A stretch of 37,710 bases of DNA from a virus. Positions 5,747 to 13,295 of this stretch are shown piece by piece. Location: positions 1 through 37,710 of IMG/VR virus record IMGVR_UViG_3300046001_001376. One strand, written 5' to 3'. Below the pieces are notes generated by a model. That model was not told the DNA's origin, searched no databases, and worked only from the letters and a program-made list of their open reading frames with translations. How positions within the stretch are numbered: the stretch's first letter is position 1; each line of letters begins with the position of its first letter. Both the position numbers and the translations under genes were made by a program.

Positions 5747-5931
5747 AAGCATTCCCAACATCAATAGACAACGGCCACAGCCAAAATCAAGACGGCATGG
5801 ACTTGCGTGATTACTTTGCCGCTAAAGTTATGCAAGGTATGTTAGCGTCCGATTTACGCGCACACACAGAACAGTATGTTGCAAAAGCGTATGAAATTGC
5901 TGACGCAATGATGGAGGCACGCAAATTATGA
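5743..5931 (+). CDS. DYFAAKVMQG-motif phage protein, GTG start
   Basis: I choose a GTG start at 5743, which overlaps the upstream stop (GTGA) and has GGGAGG just before it, giving 62 residues. An ATG at 5731 has no ribosome site. The motif LRDYFAAKVMQGMLA followed by AKAYEIADAMMEAR is common among short phage proteins of unknown function. It is often a stand-alone early gene. The stop overlaps the next gene by ATGA. Confidence 0.7.
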   Translation: MKAFPTSIDNGHSQNQDGMDLRDYFAAKVMQGMLASDLRAHTEQYVAKAYEIADAMMEARKL

Positions 5932-7037
5932 ATCATTCTAATATCGTCGGCGGCTCGACCGCCAAGCGCGTCATTGCCTGCCCTGCGTCTGTGCAGTTGG
6001 TTGCCAAGATGCCACCAAAGCCGTCAAACGAACACGCAGACCGTGGCACGCTGTTGCATAACGTCATCGCCGAGGCGCTTGAATTTGTTAAACCGCTGAA
6101 TACTTTTATCGGCGCGACTTATGAAAAGCAAACGCTGACGCAGGAACTGCTTGATGAGAAACTCCGACCAGCTATCGAGGCGCTTAATGAAATTGACCCC
6201 AATCGCGAGATGGAATACGCAGTTGAAACGCGCGTCGGCTTTGGTGATTTTCTTCCGAACGTGTTTGGCTCTACTGACCTTATCGGTCGTATTGGCAATA
6301 GAGCTATCGTGCTGGATTGGAAATTCGGCGATGGCGTTATGGTCGAAGCTGAAGAAAACGATCAGCTGATGTTTTACGCTGCTGCTGCTATGCGTACTGA
6401 TAGTGCTAAGTGGGCGTTTGATGGCGCCGAAGAAATCGAGCTTATCATCGTGCAGCCGCCGTTTACCCGTCGTTGGGTTACGACACGCGCACGCATCGAA
6501 CAGTTCGAGCGCGACTTGGCGCGTGCAGTTAAAGTATCAGCGCAGTCTGACGCGACTATGAAGTCCGGTGAGCATTGCCGGTGGTGTGCAGCTAAACCTA
6601 TTTGCCCTGCCATGACTGGCGCAGTTGACCGCGCATTGAAGCAACAGCTTGTCGAATTGGATACGCCGATGTTGGCGTCGTATTTGAAACAGGCAGATAT
6701 ATTAGAAGGTTGGATAAAAGACCTTCGCGCTTTGGCTTTTCAAGTGCTAGAATCAGGTTCGCCTATGCCAGGTTATAAGTTGGTTGCTAAACGTGCTACA
6801 CGTCAATGGACTAGCGACGACGCAGTTGACGCATGGGTAGATGTTAACGGCATCAAGGACGCATACGAAACAAAACTTAAGTCGCCAGCGCAGATGGAAA
6901 AGCTGGTAAAGAACATACCGGATGAGCTTGTCAAACGAGTTTCATCTGGTACTACGATGGCCGAGGACTCTGATCCAAGGCCAGCGGTGTTGCAAATCGG
7001 TCAGCAATTAAATGCTGCCCTCTCTAAACTTTTATAA
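5928..7037 (+). CDS. PD-(D/E)XK nuclease (DUF2800 / Cas4-AddB-like)
   Basis: A 369-residue predicted exonuclease of the DUF2800/RecB-like group, probably used in recombination or replication. The PD-(D/E)XK core is visible: D117 in FGSTDLIG, then D130 and K132 in IVLDWKFGDG, then Q146 and Y150 in NDQLMFY. C18 near the N-terminus (IACPASVQL) together with C217, C220 and C226 (CRWC and PIC) matches the four-cysteine arrangement that holds an iron-sulfur cluster in AddB- and Cas4-type nucleases. An N-terminal GTLLHNVIAEALE helix is also typical. The start overlaps the upstream stop (ATGA). The next gene may be its DNA-binding partner. Confidence 0.88.
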   Translation: MNHSNIVGGSTAKRVIACPASVQLVAKMPPKPSNEHADRGTLLHNVIAEALEFVKPLNTFIGATYEKQTLTQELLDEKLRPAIEALNEIDPNREMEYAVETRVGFGDFLPNVFGSTDLIGRIGNRAIVLDWKFGDGVMVEAEENDQLMFYAAAAMRTDSAKWAFDGAEEIELIIVQPPFTRRWVTTRARIEQFERDLARAVKVSAQSDATMKSGEHCRWCAAKPICPAMTGAVDRALKQQLVELDTPMLASYLKQADILEGWIKDLRALAFQVLESGSPMPGYKLVAKRATRQWTSDDAVDAWVDVNGIKDAYETKLKSPAQMEKLVKNIPDELVKRVSSGTTMAEDSDPRPAVLQIGQQLNAALSKLL

Positions 7038-7048
7038 GGTAATCTACT

Positions 7049-7666
7049 ATGTCATTCGCACTCGCAAACCTTCCTTCTGTTTCTTCCCTGTCAGTCGCAC
7101 TGCGTGCTATTGAGCAGGACGTCGGCCCAGCCGGTACTGTCATCATCAAGATGGACAAGACTGGTCATTGGGTATTCGGCGCAGATCAGACCGAAGTCGA
7201 AGAAGGCACTACTTGGGCTGTCAATCCTTTTTCTTTCATCCACGGCTTTATCGCTTGGGGTGATGGTGAAGTGCTTGGCGAAAAGATGGTCAGCGTAAGC
7301 CAGCCATTGCCTGAAACTGACGTCGCGCCACCAAACGCTAAACGCGGCTGGGAAACGCAGGTTGGTATGTCGCTGAAGTGCTTGTCTGGCGAGGACAAAG
7401 GTATGGAAGCGCGCTTCTCTACTACGTCCGTCGGCGGTAAGCGTGCCGTGCAGGCACTGGCCGTTGCCATTGCCGAGCAGGTAGACAAAGATCAGGCGAA
7501 CCCTGTTCCTGTCATCACTTTGAAGAAAGACCACTACGCACATAAATCATACGGTCGTATTTATACGCCTGTGTTTGATGTGCAGAGCTGGGTTTCAATG
7601 GACGCTGAACCTGCTGAAGTTGAAGCAGAGGAAGCACCAGCACGCCGTCGTCGGGCTGCGGTCTAA
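7049..7666 (+). CDS. Replication/recombination-associated phage protein, possibly ssDNA-binding
   Basis: A 205-residue protein whose function cannot be fixed from sequence. It has a beta-rich central part (GTVIIKMDKTGHWVFGADQT to FIHGFIAWGDGEVLGEKMVS) and a conserved-looking segment KRGWETQVGMSLKCLSGEDKG. The tail is acidic and ends in a basic patch (EPAEVEAEEAPARRRRAAV). Position between a Cas4-like nuclease and the DNA polymerase, together with a polar tail, makes a single-strand DNA-binding or annealing role plausible. AAGG lies upstream of the ATG. Confidence 0.7.
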   Translation: MSFALANLPSVSSLSVALRAIEQDVGPAGTVIIKMDKTGHWVFGADQTEVEEGTTWAVNPFSFIHGFIAWGDGEVLGEKMVSVSQPLPETDVAPPNAKRGWETQVGMSLKCLSGEDKGMEARFSTTSVGGKRAVQALAVAIAEQVDKDQANPVPVITLKKDHYAHKSYGRIYTPVFDVQSWVSMDAEPAEVEAEEAPARRRRAAV

Positions 7667-7772
7667 TTGAGGTTAGGGGGCTGTTAAGCCAGCAATCGAG
7701 GATGGTGACTAGCGGATTTTCTGGCTTTCCCCCGCTACTAGCTGAAACCCAAATCGAAGCCCCCGCCTAACT
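7667..7772 (+). other. Structured leader or short leader ORF before methyltransferase-like gene
   Basis: The 106 bases between two genes can be read in two ways. As RNA, GGGGGCT (7676-7682) pairs with AGCCCCC (7758-7764) and is extended by GTTA/TAAC after a 3-base bulge. Inside, AAGCCAG (7686-7692) pairs with CTGGCTT (7721-7727) and TAGCGG (7710-7715) with CCGCTA (7732-7737), in interleaved, pseudoknot order. As protein, an open frame from ATG 7702 to TAA 7768-7770 encodes 22 residues (MVTSGFSGFPPLLAETQIEA then PA) and stops two bases before the next ATG. That next gene has no Shine-Dalgarno of its own. Either structure or coupling could set its translation. Confidence 0.4.
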
Positions 7773-8378
7773 ATGAAAGTCTTAATCGCGTGTGAATACT
7801 CTGGGCGTGTGCGCGACGCCTTTATAGCCGCCGGTCACGATGCTATGTCGTGCGACTTGTTACCTACTGATTCACCAAGACCGCACTATCAGGGCAATGT
7901 ATCTGACATTATTAATGATGGCTGGGATTTAATGATTGCGCATCCTCCCTGTACTTACCTGTCTGTTAGCGGTATGCACTGGACGACGCGCGGCCTGCGT
8001 GACCCACAGCTGACAGAGGATGCGCTGGACTTTGTGCGCTTGCTGCTGGCGGCGCCTATCGAACGGATTGCGCTGGAAAATCCGATTAGCGTTATCTCTA
8101 GCCGCATTCGCAAGCCTGACCAAATTATTACGCCGTACCAGTTCGGACATGACGCCAGCAAGAAAACCTGTCTTTGGCTTAAAAACCTGCCTTTGCTTAC
8201 GCCGACAGATATTATCGAACCGCGCATAGTAGATGGCAAAAAGCGTTACGGCAACCAGACTGACAGCGGGCAAAACAAATTGCCGCCGTCTGCTGACCGC
8301 TGGAAAATCCGCAGTGCTACTTATGAAGGTATTGCGCAAGCAATGGCCGACCAATGGGGTGGCTATGCTCTGGCTTGA
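7773..8378 (+). CDS. Short cytosine-C5 methyltransferase-like protein
   Basis: A 201-residue protein related to DNA cytosine-5 methyltransferases. It begins MKVLIACEYSGRVRDAF (SAM-binding motif I region) and has the catalytic-loop motif HPPC at 57-60 followed by TYLSVSG. ENP at 102-104 corresponds to the ENV motif. Full C5 enzymes exceed 300 residues and carry a target-recognition domain and C-terminal motifs IX-X, which are not evident here. It could be a minimal modification enzyme protecting phage DNA from restriction, or a derived non-catalytic relative. No ribosome site is visible upstream. The end overlaps the polymerase start by 14 bp. Confidence 0.8.
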   Translation: MKVLIACEYSGRVRDAFIAAGHDAMSCDLLPTDSPRPHYQGNVSDIINDGWDLMIAHPPCTYLSVSGMHWTTRGLRDPQLTEDALDFVRLLLAAPIERIALENPISVISSRIRKPDQIITPYQFGHDASKKTCLWLKNLPLLTPTDIIEPRIVDGKKRYGNQTDSGQNKLPPSADRWKIRSATYEGIAQAMADQWGGYALA

Positions 8379-10281
8379 CTTCGAGACGCGCAGCCATTGC
8401 GACTTAAAAGAACATGGCGTTTACAACTACGCGATGGACGGCACAACCGAAGTACTGTGCATGTCCTACGCTTTTGATGATGAACCTGTTAAAACTTGGA
8501 CACCAAAGTTAACATTTCCCGCTGACGTGTTAAATTATAAAGGGTTAATCTACGCCCACAATGCTGCATTTGAGCGGTTAATTTTTTCCTACGTTCTGCA
8601 AGTCAAGTTCGACCTGACGCAATTCTATTGCACCGCTGCACAGGCGCGGGCTAACTGTGCGCCAGGTTCGCTTGAAGATGTTGGCCGGTTCATTGGCGCC
8701 GGCATGAAGAAAAGCCATAAAGGTGCGCAGCTAATCCGTCGCATGAGCATTCCACCGTTTGAAGAATCAGCCGCGCTGACCGCTGAGATGGTCGAGTATT
8801 GCGAACAGGACGTTCGTGCCATGCGTGCGCAGTCGCAGGCGATGCGCCCACTATCGGCGCAGGAGCTGGCCGACTATCATGCTAACGAGCGTATCAACGA
8901 CCGTGGCGTGTTGGTCGATGTGCCGTTGTGTGAAGCAGCGGTTTACTATGCCGAAGTAGAAAAAGAAGAAATACAATTGATCGTCAATGAAGTGACCGAA
9001 GGCGTCATTACATCCGTTCGCAGTCCTAAAATGCGTGAATGGGTGTTGGAACGTGTCGGCGATGAAGCTAAAAAACTAATGTGGAACGGCGAGAAATACT
9101 CAATTGACAAAACCGTTCGCGCTAACTTACTTGCAATGGAGAATGACGATGAAATACCGCCCGCTGTCGCTGACGTCATTCAATGCGCAGATGATCTATG
9201 GGCATCCTCGGTGGCTAAGTTCGCTCGGCTTGCACAACTTGCTGATCAGGAGGATGGCCGAGTTAGAGGAGCGTTTGTATTTGCTGGAGGAAGCGCTACT
9301 GGCCGTGCTTCCAGCTACGGAGCGCAGGTACATAATTTCACAAGAAAGTGCGCAGCCGAACCAGACGCAGTACGCGACGCTATGGTCAGAAGGCACGCTA
9401 TCGTCCCGCGATTTGGAAGGCGTACTACGGATGTTCTCAAGGGAATGCTCCGGCCCGCATTAGTTGCCGCGCCTGGCAAGGTGCTAATCGTGGCCGATTG
9501 GGCTGCTATTGAAGCCCGCGTTAACCCGTGGCTGTCCAATTGCCTTGCTGGCGTAGCTAAACTGGAATTGTTTGCGTCCGGTGAAGATGTGTACAAAGTC
9601 AACGCAGGCGCGACGTTTCATATCAAACCTGCCGAAGTAAACAAAGACCAGCGCCAGATCGGCAAGGTGCAGGAGCTGGCCTGTGGGTTCGCCGGCGGTG
9701 TCGGAGCGTTCGCTGCTATGGGACGCGCTTATGGTATCGCCCTGCCTGAGTCGGACGCCAAACGCATGGTTGACGGTTGGCGTCGTGCTAACGCATGGTC
9801 TGTACCGTACTGGTCAAAATTAGAGGAAGCCTACACGCGGGCAATGCGCAATAAAAACCGTGAATTTACAGCAGGGCGCGTGACTTATTTGTTTGACGGC
9901 GTGCATTTATGGTATGCGCTGCCATCCGGTCGCATTCTGTGCTATCCGTTCGCGCGGCTAGAAGATGACGGCGTGACTTATGCAAAAGCAGCTTGGAAAC
10001 CGGCGGCGGACGCCACCGAATGGCCGCGCGCCCGCTTGTGGAAGGGCTTGGCTTGTGAGAACATAACGCAAGCGACAGCCAACGATTTGCTACGGCACTC
10101 TTTACGCCAATTGGATGACGTTATCCTGCATGTTCACGATGAAATAGTCCTTGAAGTGCCAGAAAATCAACTAGAATCCGCGTCCGCTAATCTGCATCAA
10201 ATCATGTGTACTGCGCCCGCATGGGCTGAGGGTCTGCCATTGGATGCGGAAGTTGCGTCGATGTACAGATACGGTAAGTAA
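8365..10281 (+). CDS. Family A DNA polymerase with 3'-5' exonuclease domain
   Basis: A 638-residue replicative polymerase. I start it at ATG 8365 (MLWLDFETRSHCDL), which keeps the exonuclease motif intact and has GGGGTGG upstream; a longer frame from 8233 only overlaps the previous gene. DEDD exonuclease motifs: LDFET with D5 and E7, YAHNAAFE, and YCEQDVRAM. Polymerase motif A is VADWAAIEARV near residue 377, motif B is the RQIGKVQELACGFAGG region near 430, and motif C is HVHDEIVLE near 590. The 5' nuclease domain of Pol I is absent, as is usual in phage versions. It should replicate phage DNA together with the primase-helicase downstream. Confidence 0.95.
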   Translation: MLWLDFETRSHCDLKEHGVYNYAMDGTTEVLCMSYAFDDEPVKTWTPKLTFPADVLNYKGLIYAHNAAFERLIFSYVLQVKFDLTQFYCTAAQARANCAPGSLEDVGRFIGAGMKKSHKGAQLIRRMSIPPFEESAALTAEMVEYCEQDVRAMRAQSQAMRPLSAQELADYHANERINDRGVLVDVPLCEAAVYYAEVEKEEIQLIVNEVTEGVITSVRSPKMREWVLERVGDEAKKLMWNGEKYSIDKTVRANLLAMENDDEIPPAVADVIQCADDLWASSVAKFARLAQLADQEDGRVRGAFVFAGGSATGRASSYGAQVHNFTRKCAAEPDAVRDAMVRRHAIVPRFGRRTTDVLKGMLRPALVAAPGKVLIVADWAAIEARVNPWLSNCLAGVAKLELFASGEDVYKVNAGATFHIKPAEVNKDQRQIGKVQELACGFAGGVGAFAAMGRAYGIALPESDAKRMVDGWRRANAWSVPYWSKLEEAYTRAMRNKNREFTAGRVTYLFDGVHLWYALPSGRILCYPFARLEDDGVTYAKAAWKPAADATEWPRARLWKGLACENITQATANDLLRHSLRQLDDVILHVHDEIVLEVPENQLESASANLHQIMCTAPAWAEGLPLDAEVASMYRYGK

Positions 10282-10287
10282 AAAAAA

Positions 10288-10307
10288 GGCCGCCTATCGG
10301 GGCGGCC
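10288..10307 (-). terminator. Hairpin with T tract facing leftward
   Basis: GGCCGCC (10288-10294) and GGCGGCC (10301-10307) form a 7-bp GC stem with a 6-base loop. An A tract precedes it on the plus strand, so only leftward transcripts would have the U run of an intrinsic terminator. No leftward gene lies here. It may block antisense transcripts or act as an RNA hairpin between polymerase and primase-helicase. Confidence 0.5.
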
Positions 10308-10327
10308 AAAACACTTTGGAGTGAAAC

Positions 10328-12598
10328 ATGAAGTTTTTAGATTATCTCATAAATTTGGCGCCTGAAGGCGAAACCGCGTTAATCGTGCGCCAGAAGCCCA
10401 CCGGTAACGAACTGCAATTCCATGCCGACGGTGCTATCAAATGCACATGGCCGGCCTATCTGCCGACCAAACAAATGAAGGAAGGCGCGTGGTACGGCAA
10501 CACCGCATCCTTCATCATTGACCGTTTCAAAGACGGCAAGGTGTCCGCCAGCGCGGCCAATTGCGAGTATGTGCTGGTTATGATGTTGGACGATATTGGC
10601 ACAAAGTCCGCCGTGCCACCGTTGCCGCCGACGTGGATAATGGAAACGTCAGAAGGGTCATTTCAGTGGGGCTATGCGTTCAGCGATCAACCGACCAAAT
10701 CCGAGTTCAGCGCCGCCATCAAGGCTATCGCCGCTGCCGGCTACACCGACCCAGGCGCTACCAATGCAGTGCGTAACTTCCGTTTGCCTGATAGTGTGAA
10801 TTTAAAGCCAGGGCGTGACGGTTTCAAGGCCAAGTTGGTCGAGTTTCACCCTGAGCGTGAATTCACCCTTGCCGAGATATGCACTGCTTTAAACGTGACG
10901 CCGTTGGAGGCCAGCGACGCCTTGCGCCCTATCCGGTTGGCTGACGATGGCGCTGACGACGTGCTGGCGTGGCTGTCTGCTAATAGCATGGTGTTATCAA
11001 AACCAAACGGCGAAGGCTGGGCAGGCGTGATTTGTCCGAACAATGCCGAGCATACCGACGGCAATCCCGAAGGCCGCTATATGCCGGCCAATCGTGCGTA
11101 CTGCTGCCTGCACTCGCATTGCCTTGAATTAGACTCGACCGTGTTCCTAAAATGGGTCGCTGACCAGGGCGGTCCGAATCATGAATCAGGTTTGCGTGAT
11201 GAATTGCTGGCTACCGTGATGGACTCGGCGTTGTCTAAAATTCAGCCTACCGCAGAATTTCCCGATGTTGCCAAAAAGATTATCGCCGAAGTCGAACGCA
11301 AGGAGCTTGGCCGAATCGAAAAGGAAGACTGGTACGACCGTTTCGCCTATATACAAACCGACGACGGTTATTTTGACATGCAAGACCGGCGCGAGATTGG
11401 CCGCAGTACGTTTAATGCGCTGTTCCGGCACATTGGTTGCCTGTCTATTCATAACGGCCAAAAAATAGAAGCATCAGTGTGTTATGACCAAAACCGACAG
11501 GCCAAAGGCGCTAAGGCGTTGGTCGGCATTACCTACGCCGCCGGCGAATCAGTGTTAACGGCGCGTGATGGGTTAGCCTACGGCAACCGCTGGCGCGACG
11601 CGCGCCCGCAACCGGTGCCTGGCGACGTGTCCCTATGGCTCGCGCACGTCGAACGCATGGTTCCGATTGACTATGAGCGTGAACACCTGCTAAACGCGCT
11701 GGCCTATAAAGTACAAAACCCGAATAAGAAAATCAATCACGCTATCTTGGTCGGCGGGCATCCTGGCAGCGGTAAAGACACCATGCTTGCGCCGTTCTTC
11801 TGGTCTATAGGTGGCAAGGATAAGATGAATTGCTCGCTTGTAAAGAACGAAGACCTAAGCAGTCAATGGGGATATTCACTTGAATGTGAAGTGATGGAAA
11901 TTGCCGAATTGCGTCAGGCCGAAGCGAAAGACCGGCGCGCGCTTGAGAACTCATTAAAACCTATCATTGCCGCGCCGCCGGAGCTATTGCAAGTCAACCG
12001 TAAAGGATTGCATCCCTATATGGCGCTGAATCGCGTGTTTGTTGTGGCATTCTCGAATGAGCGTGCCGCTATCAGTTTGCCGTCCGATGACCGTAGATGG
12101 TTTTGCATATGGGCAGACGCTGCGGGTCCCTTGCCAAACGCGCTTGAAATTTGGAATTGGTATTTCGCGGGCGGGTTCGCGGCGGTCGCCGCTTGGTTAC
12201 ATTCGCGTAATGTGTCTGCTTTCAATCCGTCCGCCGCGCCTCCTATGACAGAGGCCAAAATGATTATGATCGAGCAGGGCAGGAGCAGCGCTGAGTCTTA
12301 TTTGGTAGAGATAATTTCGCGCCGCTTAGGTGAATTTGCTGTCGGCGCTATAGCGTCGCCATTTTATAGTTTGTGCGATAAACTAGCGGGCAGCGCGCCT
12401 ACTGGCGTCAAGGTGTATCAGGCGGCTTTGCTGCACGCATTGAAAGAAGCGGGATGGGTGGACATGGGGCGTTTAAAATCGCGAGAATTAGACACCAAAA
12501 AACAGATATTTTGCGCGCCTGAATTGGTCAACATGAGCAAATCAGAATTGCGCCGGCTAGTGGAGGATGCGCCACCGCCGATGCGGATAGTGAAATAA
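10328..12598 (+). CDS. RepB-type primase fused to SF3-like helicase
   Basis: A 756-residue replication protein. The N-terminal part resembles RepB/AEP primases: LVMMLDDIGTK near residue 80, then WIMETSEGSFQWGYAF and a basic region NFRLPDSVNLKPGRDGF near 150-170. A central region with C-rich elements (VICPNNAEHTDGN and AYCCLHSHC) may bind zinc. The C-terminal ATPase has Walker A GGHPGSGKDTM near 475, an acidic EVMEIAELRQ segment near 520, and FVVAFSNERAAISLPSDDRRW as the DUF5906-type sensor region. It probably primes and unwinds for the family A polymerase upstream. GGAG precedes the ATG at good spacing. It is the last gene of the rightward early operon. Confidence 0.88.
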   Translation: MKFLDYLINLAPEGETALIVRQKPTGNELQFHADGAIKCTWPAYLPTKQMKEGAWYGNTASFIIDRFKDGKVSASAANCEYVLVMMLDDIGTKSAVPPLPPTWIMETSEGSFQWGYAFSDQPTKSEFSAAIKAIAAAGYTDPGATNAVRNFRLPDSVNLKPGRDGFKAKLVEFHPEREFTLAEICTALNVTPLEASDALRPIRLADDGADDVLAWLSANSMVLSKPNGEGWAGVICPNNAEHTDGNPEGRYMPANRAYCCLHSHCLELDSTVFLKWVADQGGPNHESGLRDELLATVMDSALSKIQPTAEFPDVAKKIIAEVERKELGRIEKEDWYDRFAYIQTDDGYFDMQDRREIGRSTFNALFRHIGCLSIHNGQKIEASVCYDQNRQAKGAKALVGITYAAGESVLTARDGLAYGNRWRDARPQPVPGDVSLWLAHVERMVPIDYEREHLLNALAYKVQNPNKKINHAILVGGHPGSGKDTMLAPFFWSIGGKDKMNCSLVKNEDLSSQWGYSLECEVMEIAELRQAEAKDRRALENSLKPIIAAPPELLQVNRKGLHPYMALNRVFVVAFSNERAAISLPSDDRRWFCIWADAAGPLPNALEIWNWYFAGGFAAVAAWLHSRNVSAFNPSAAPPMTEAKMIMIEQGRSSAESYLVEIISRRLGEFAVGAIASPFYSLCDKLAGSAPTGVKVYQAALLHALKEAGWVDMGRLKSRELDTKKQIFCAPELVNMSKSELRRLVEDAPPPMRIVK

Positions 12599-12600
12599 GA

Positions 12601-12625
12601 AAAAGGCCCGAAAGGGCCTTTTTTT
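12601..12625. terminator. Bidirectional intrinsic terminator
   Basis: AAAA, GGCCC, GAAA loop, GGGCC, then seven T. The stem with A and T flanks works in both directions. It lies between the convergent ends of the primase-helicase gene (stop at 12598) and the leftward early operon (last stop at 12668). Confidence 0.92.
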
Positions 12626-12667
12626 ACATCCATATCAAAAGTAACAGAATAAGTACTTCAAAAATTA

Positions 12668-12856
12668 TTAACATTCCTTAAATTCCTGTAAAGCTTTAAT
12701 TTCAATTTCATCGATAACATGCTCCGCCAATAGCGTGACAATATCAACGCCGCCAATTCGCGCGGTTACCAAATAAGCGCGCCCGTTATATCCGATACTC
12801 TTATCCGGCGGCTCAATGTCTAATTCGCAATCCAGTCCATGAGATTCTATTCGCAT
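12668..12856 (-). CDS. Small acidic protein, unknown
   Basis: A 62-residue acidic protein (MRIESHGLDCELDIEPPDKS to ALQEFKEC), last in the second leftward operon. It has a probable beta hairpin (GYNGRAYLVTARIGGVDIVTLL) and a C-terminal helix. No domain is recognised. It overlaps the upstream gene by 10 bp and is followed within 70 bases by the bidirectional terminator. Confidence 0.65.
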   Translation of the reverse strand: MRIESHGLDCELDIEPPDKSIGYNGRAYLVTARIGGVDIVTLLAEHVIDEIEIKALQEFKEC

Positions 12857-13122
12857 GTTAAAACCTCAATCAATGGAATTGACGCATCATATTGTGCGGT
12901 TCCGGTATCGTTCAAATTATCGTACGGCGTCGGTATCAAAAAATTTCTGTGCTCAAATTGTCGAATATACGCCGCTGTCGTCTGGCCGATATAAACCGGA
13001 AATTTCCTTATATCCTTAAACCGTGATTTTCTAAACTTTTTCCGCGCCAGCGCCATAAATTCTATTTGATCGCGATCATTTTTGATTGTGTATGTAGTGC
13101 CATCGATTTTAAGTATTTTCAT
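12847..13122 (-). CDS. Small phage protein, unknown
   Basis: The start is placed at 13122 (MKILKIDGTTYTIKNDRDQ), where ATG overlaps the upstream TGA (ATGA), giving 91 residues. The longer frame to 13146 runs into the upstream gene. The sequence is basic in the middle (ALARKKFRKSRFKDIRKF) and acidic near the end, suggesting a small nucleic-acid- or protein-binding fold. No family is recognised. Confidence 0.6.
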   Translation of the reverse strand: MKILKIDGTTYTIKNDRDQIEFMALARKKFRKSRFKDIRKFPVYIGQTTAAYIRQFEHRNFLIPTPYDNLNDTGTAQYDASIPLIEVLTCE

Positions 13123-13295
13123 TTGTGATCTTCCATTAATTGCCAAATTTCTATATATGCCATTAAAAACCCGCGCTGGTAGTCGGTCAGTTCTTCCCGA
13201 TGAATAAGATCATCTGCGCTTTCGAACGGCAAATTGTTTTCGCGGCAAAATTGTAATAAGTAATCGCATAATGCAATATCAAAATTTTTATACAT
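13119..13295 (-). CDS. Small acidic helical protein, unknown
   Basis: The start is at 13295 (MYKNFDIALCDYLLQFCREN), giving 58 residues, because GGGGAGGG lies five bases upstream; an open frame reaching 13385 only shadows the upstream gene. The protein is helical and acidic, with ADDLIHREELTDYQRGFLMAYIEIWQLM. No catalytic motif is visible. It overlaps the gp88-like gene by 8 bp and the next gene by ATGA. Confidence 0.65.
   Translation of the reverse strand: MYKNFDIALCDYLLQFCRENNLPFESADDLIHREELTDYQRGFLMAYIEIWQLMEDHK

Noticed and set aside
8233-8364. Longer N-terminus of the DNA polymerase
   Set aside because: The extra 44 residues lie in another frame of the methyltransferase-like gene and are basic, low-quality sequence; the exonuclease motif begins right after ATG 8365.
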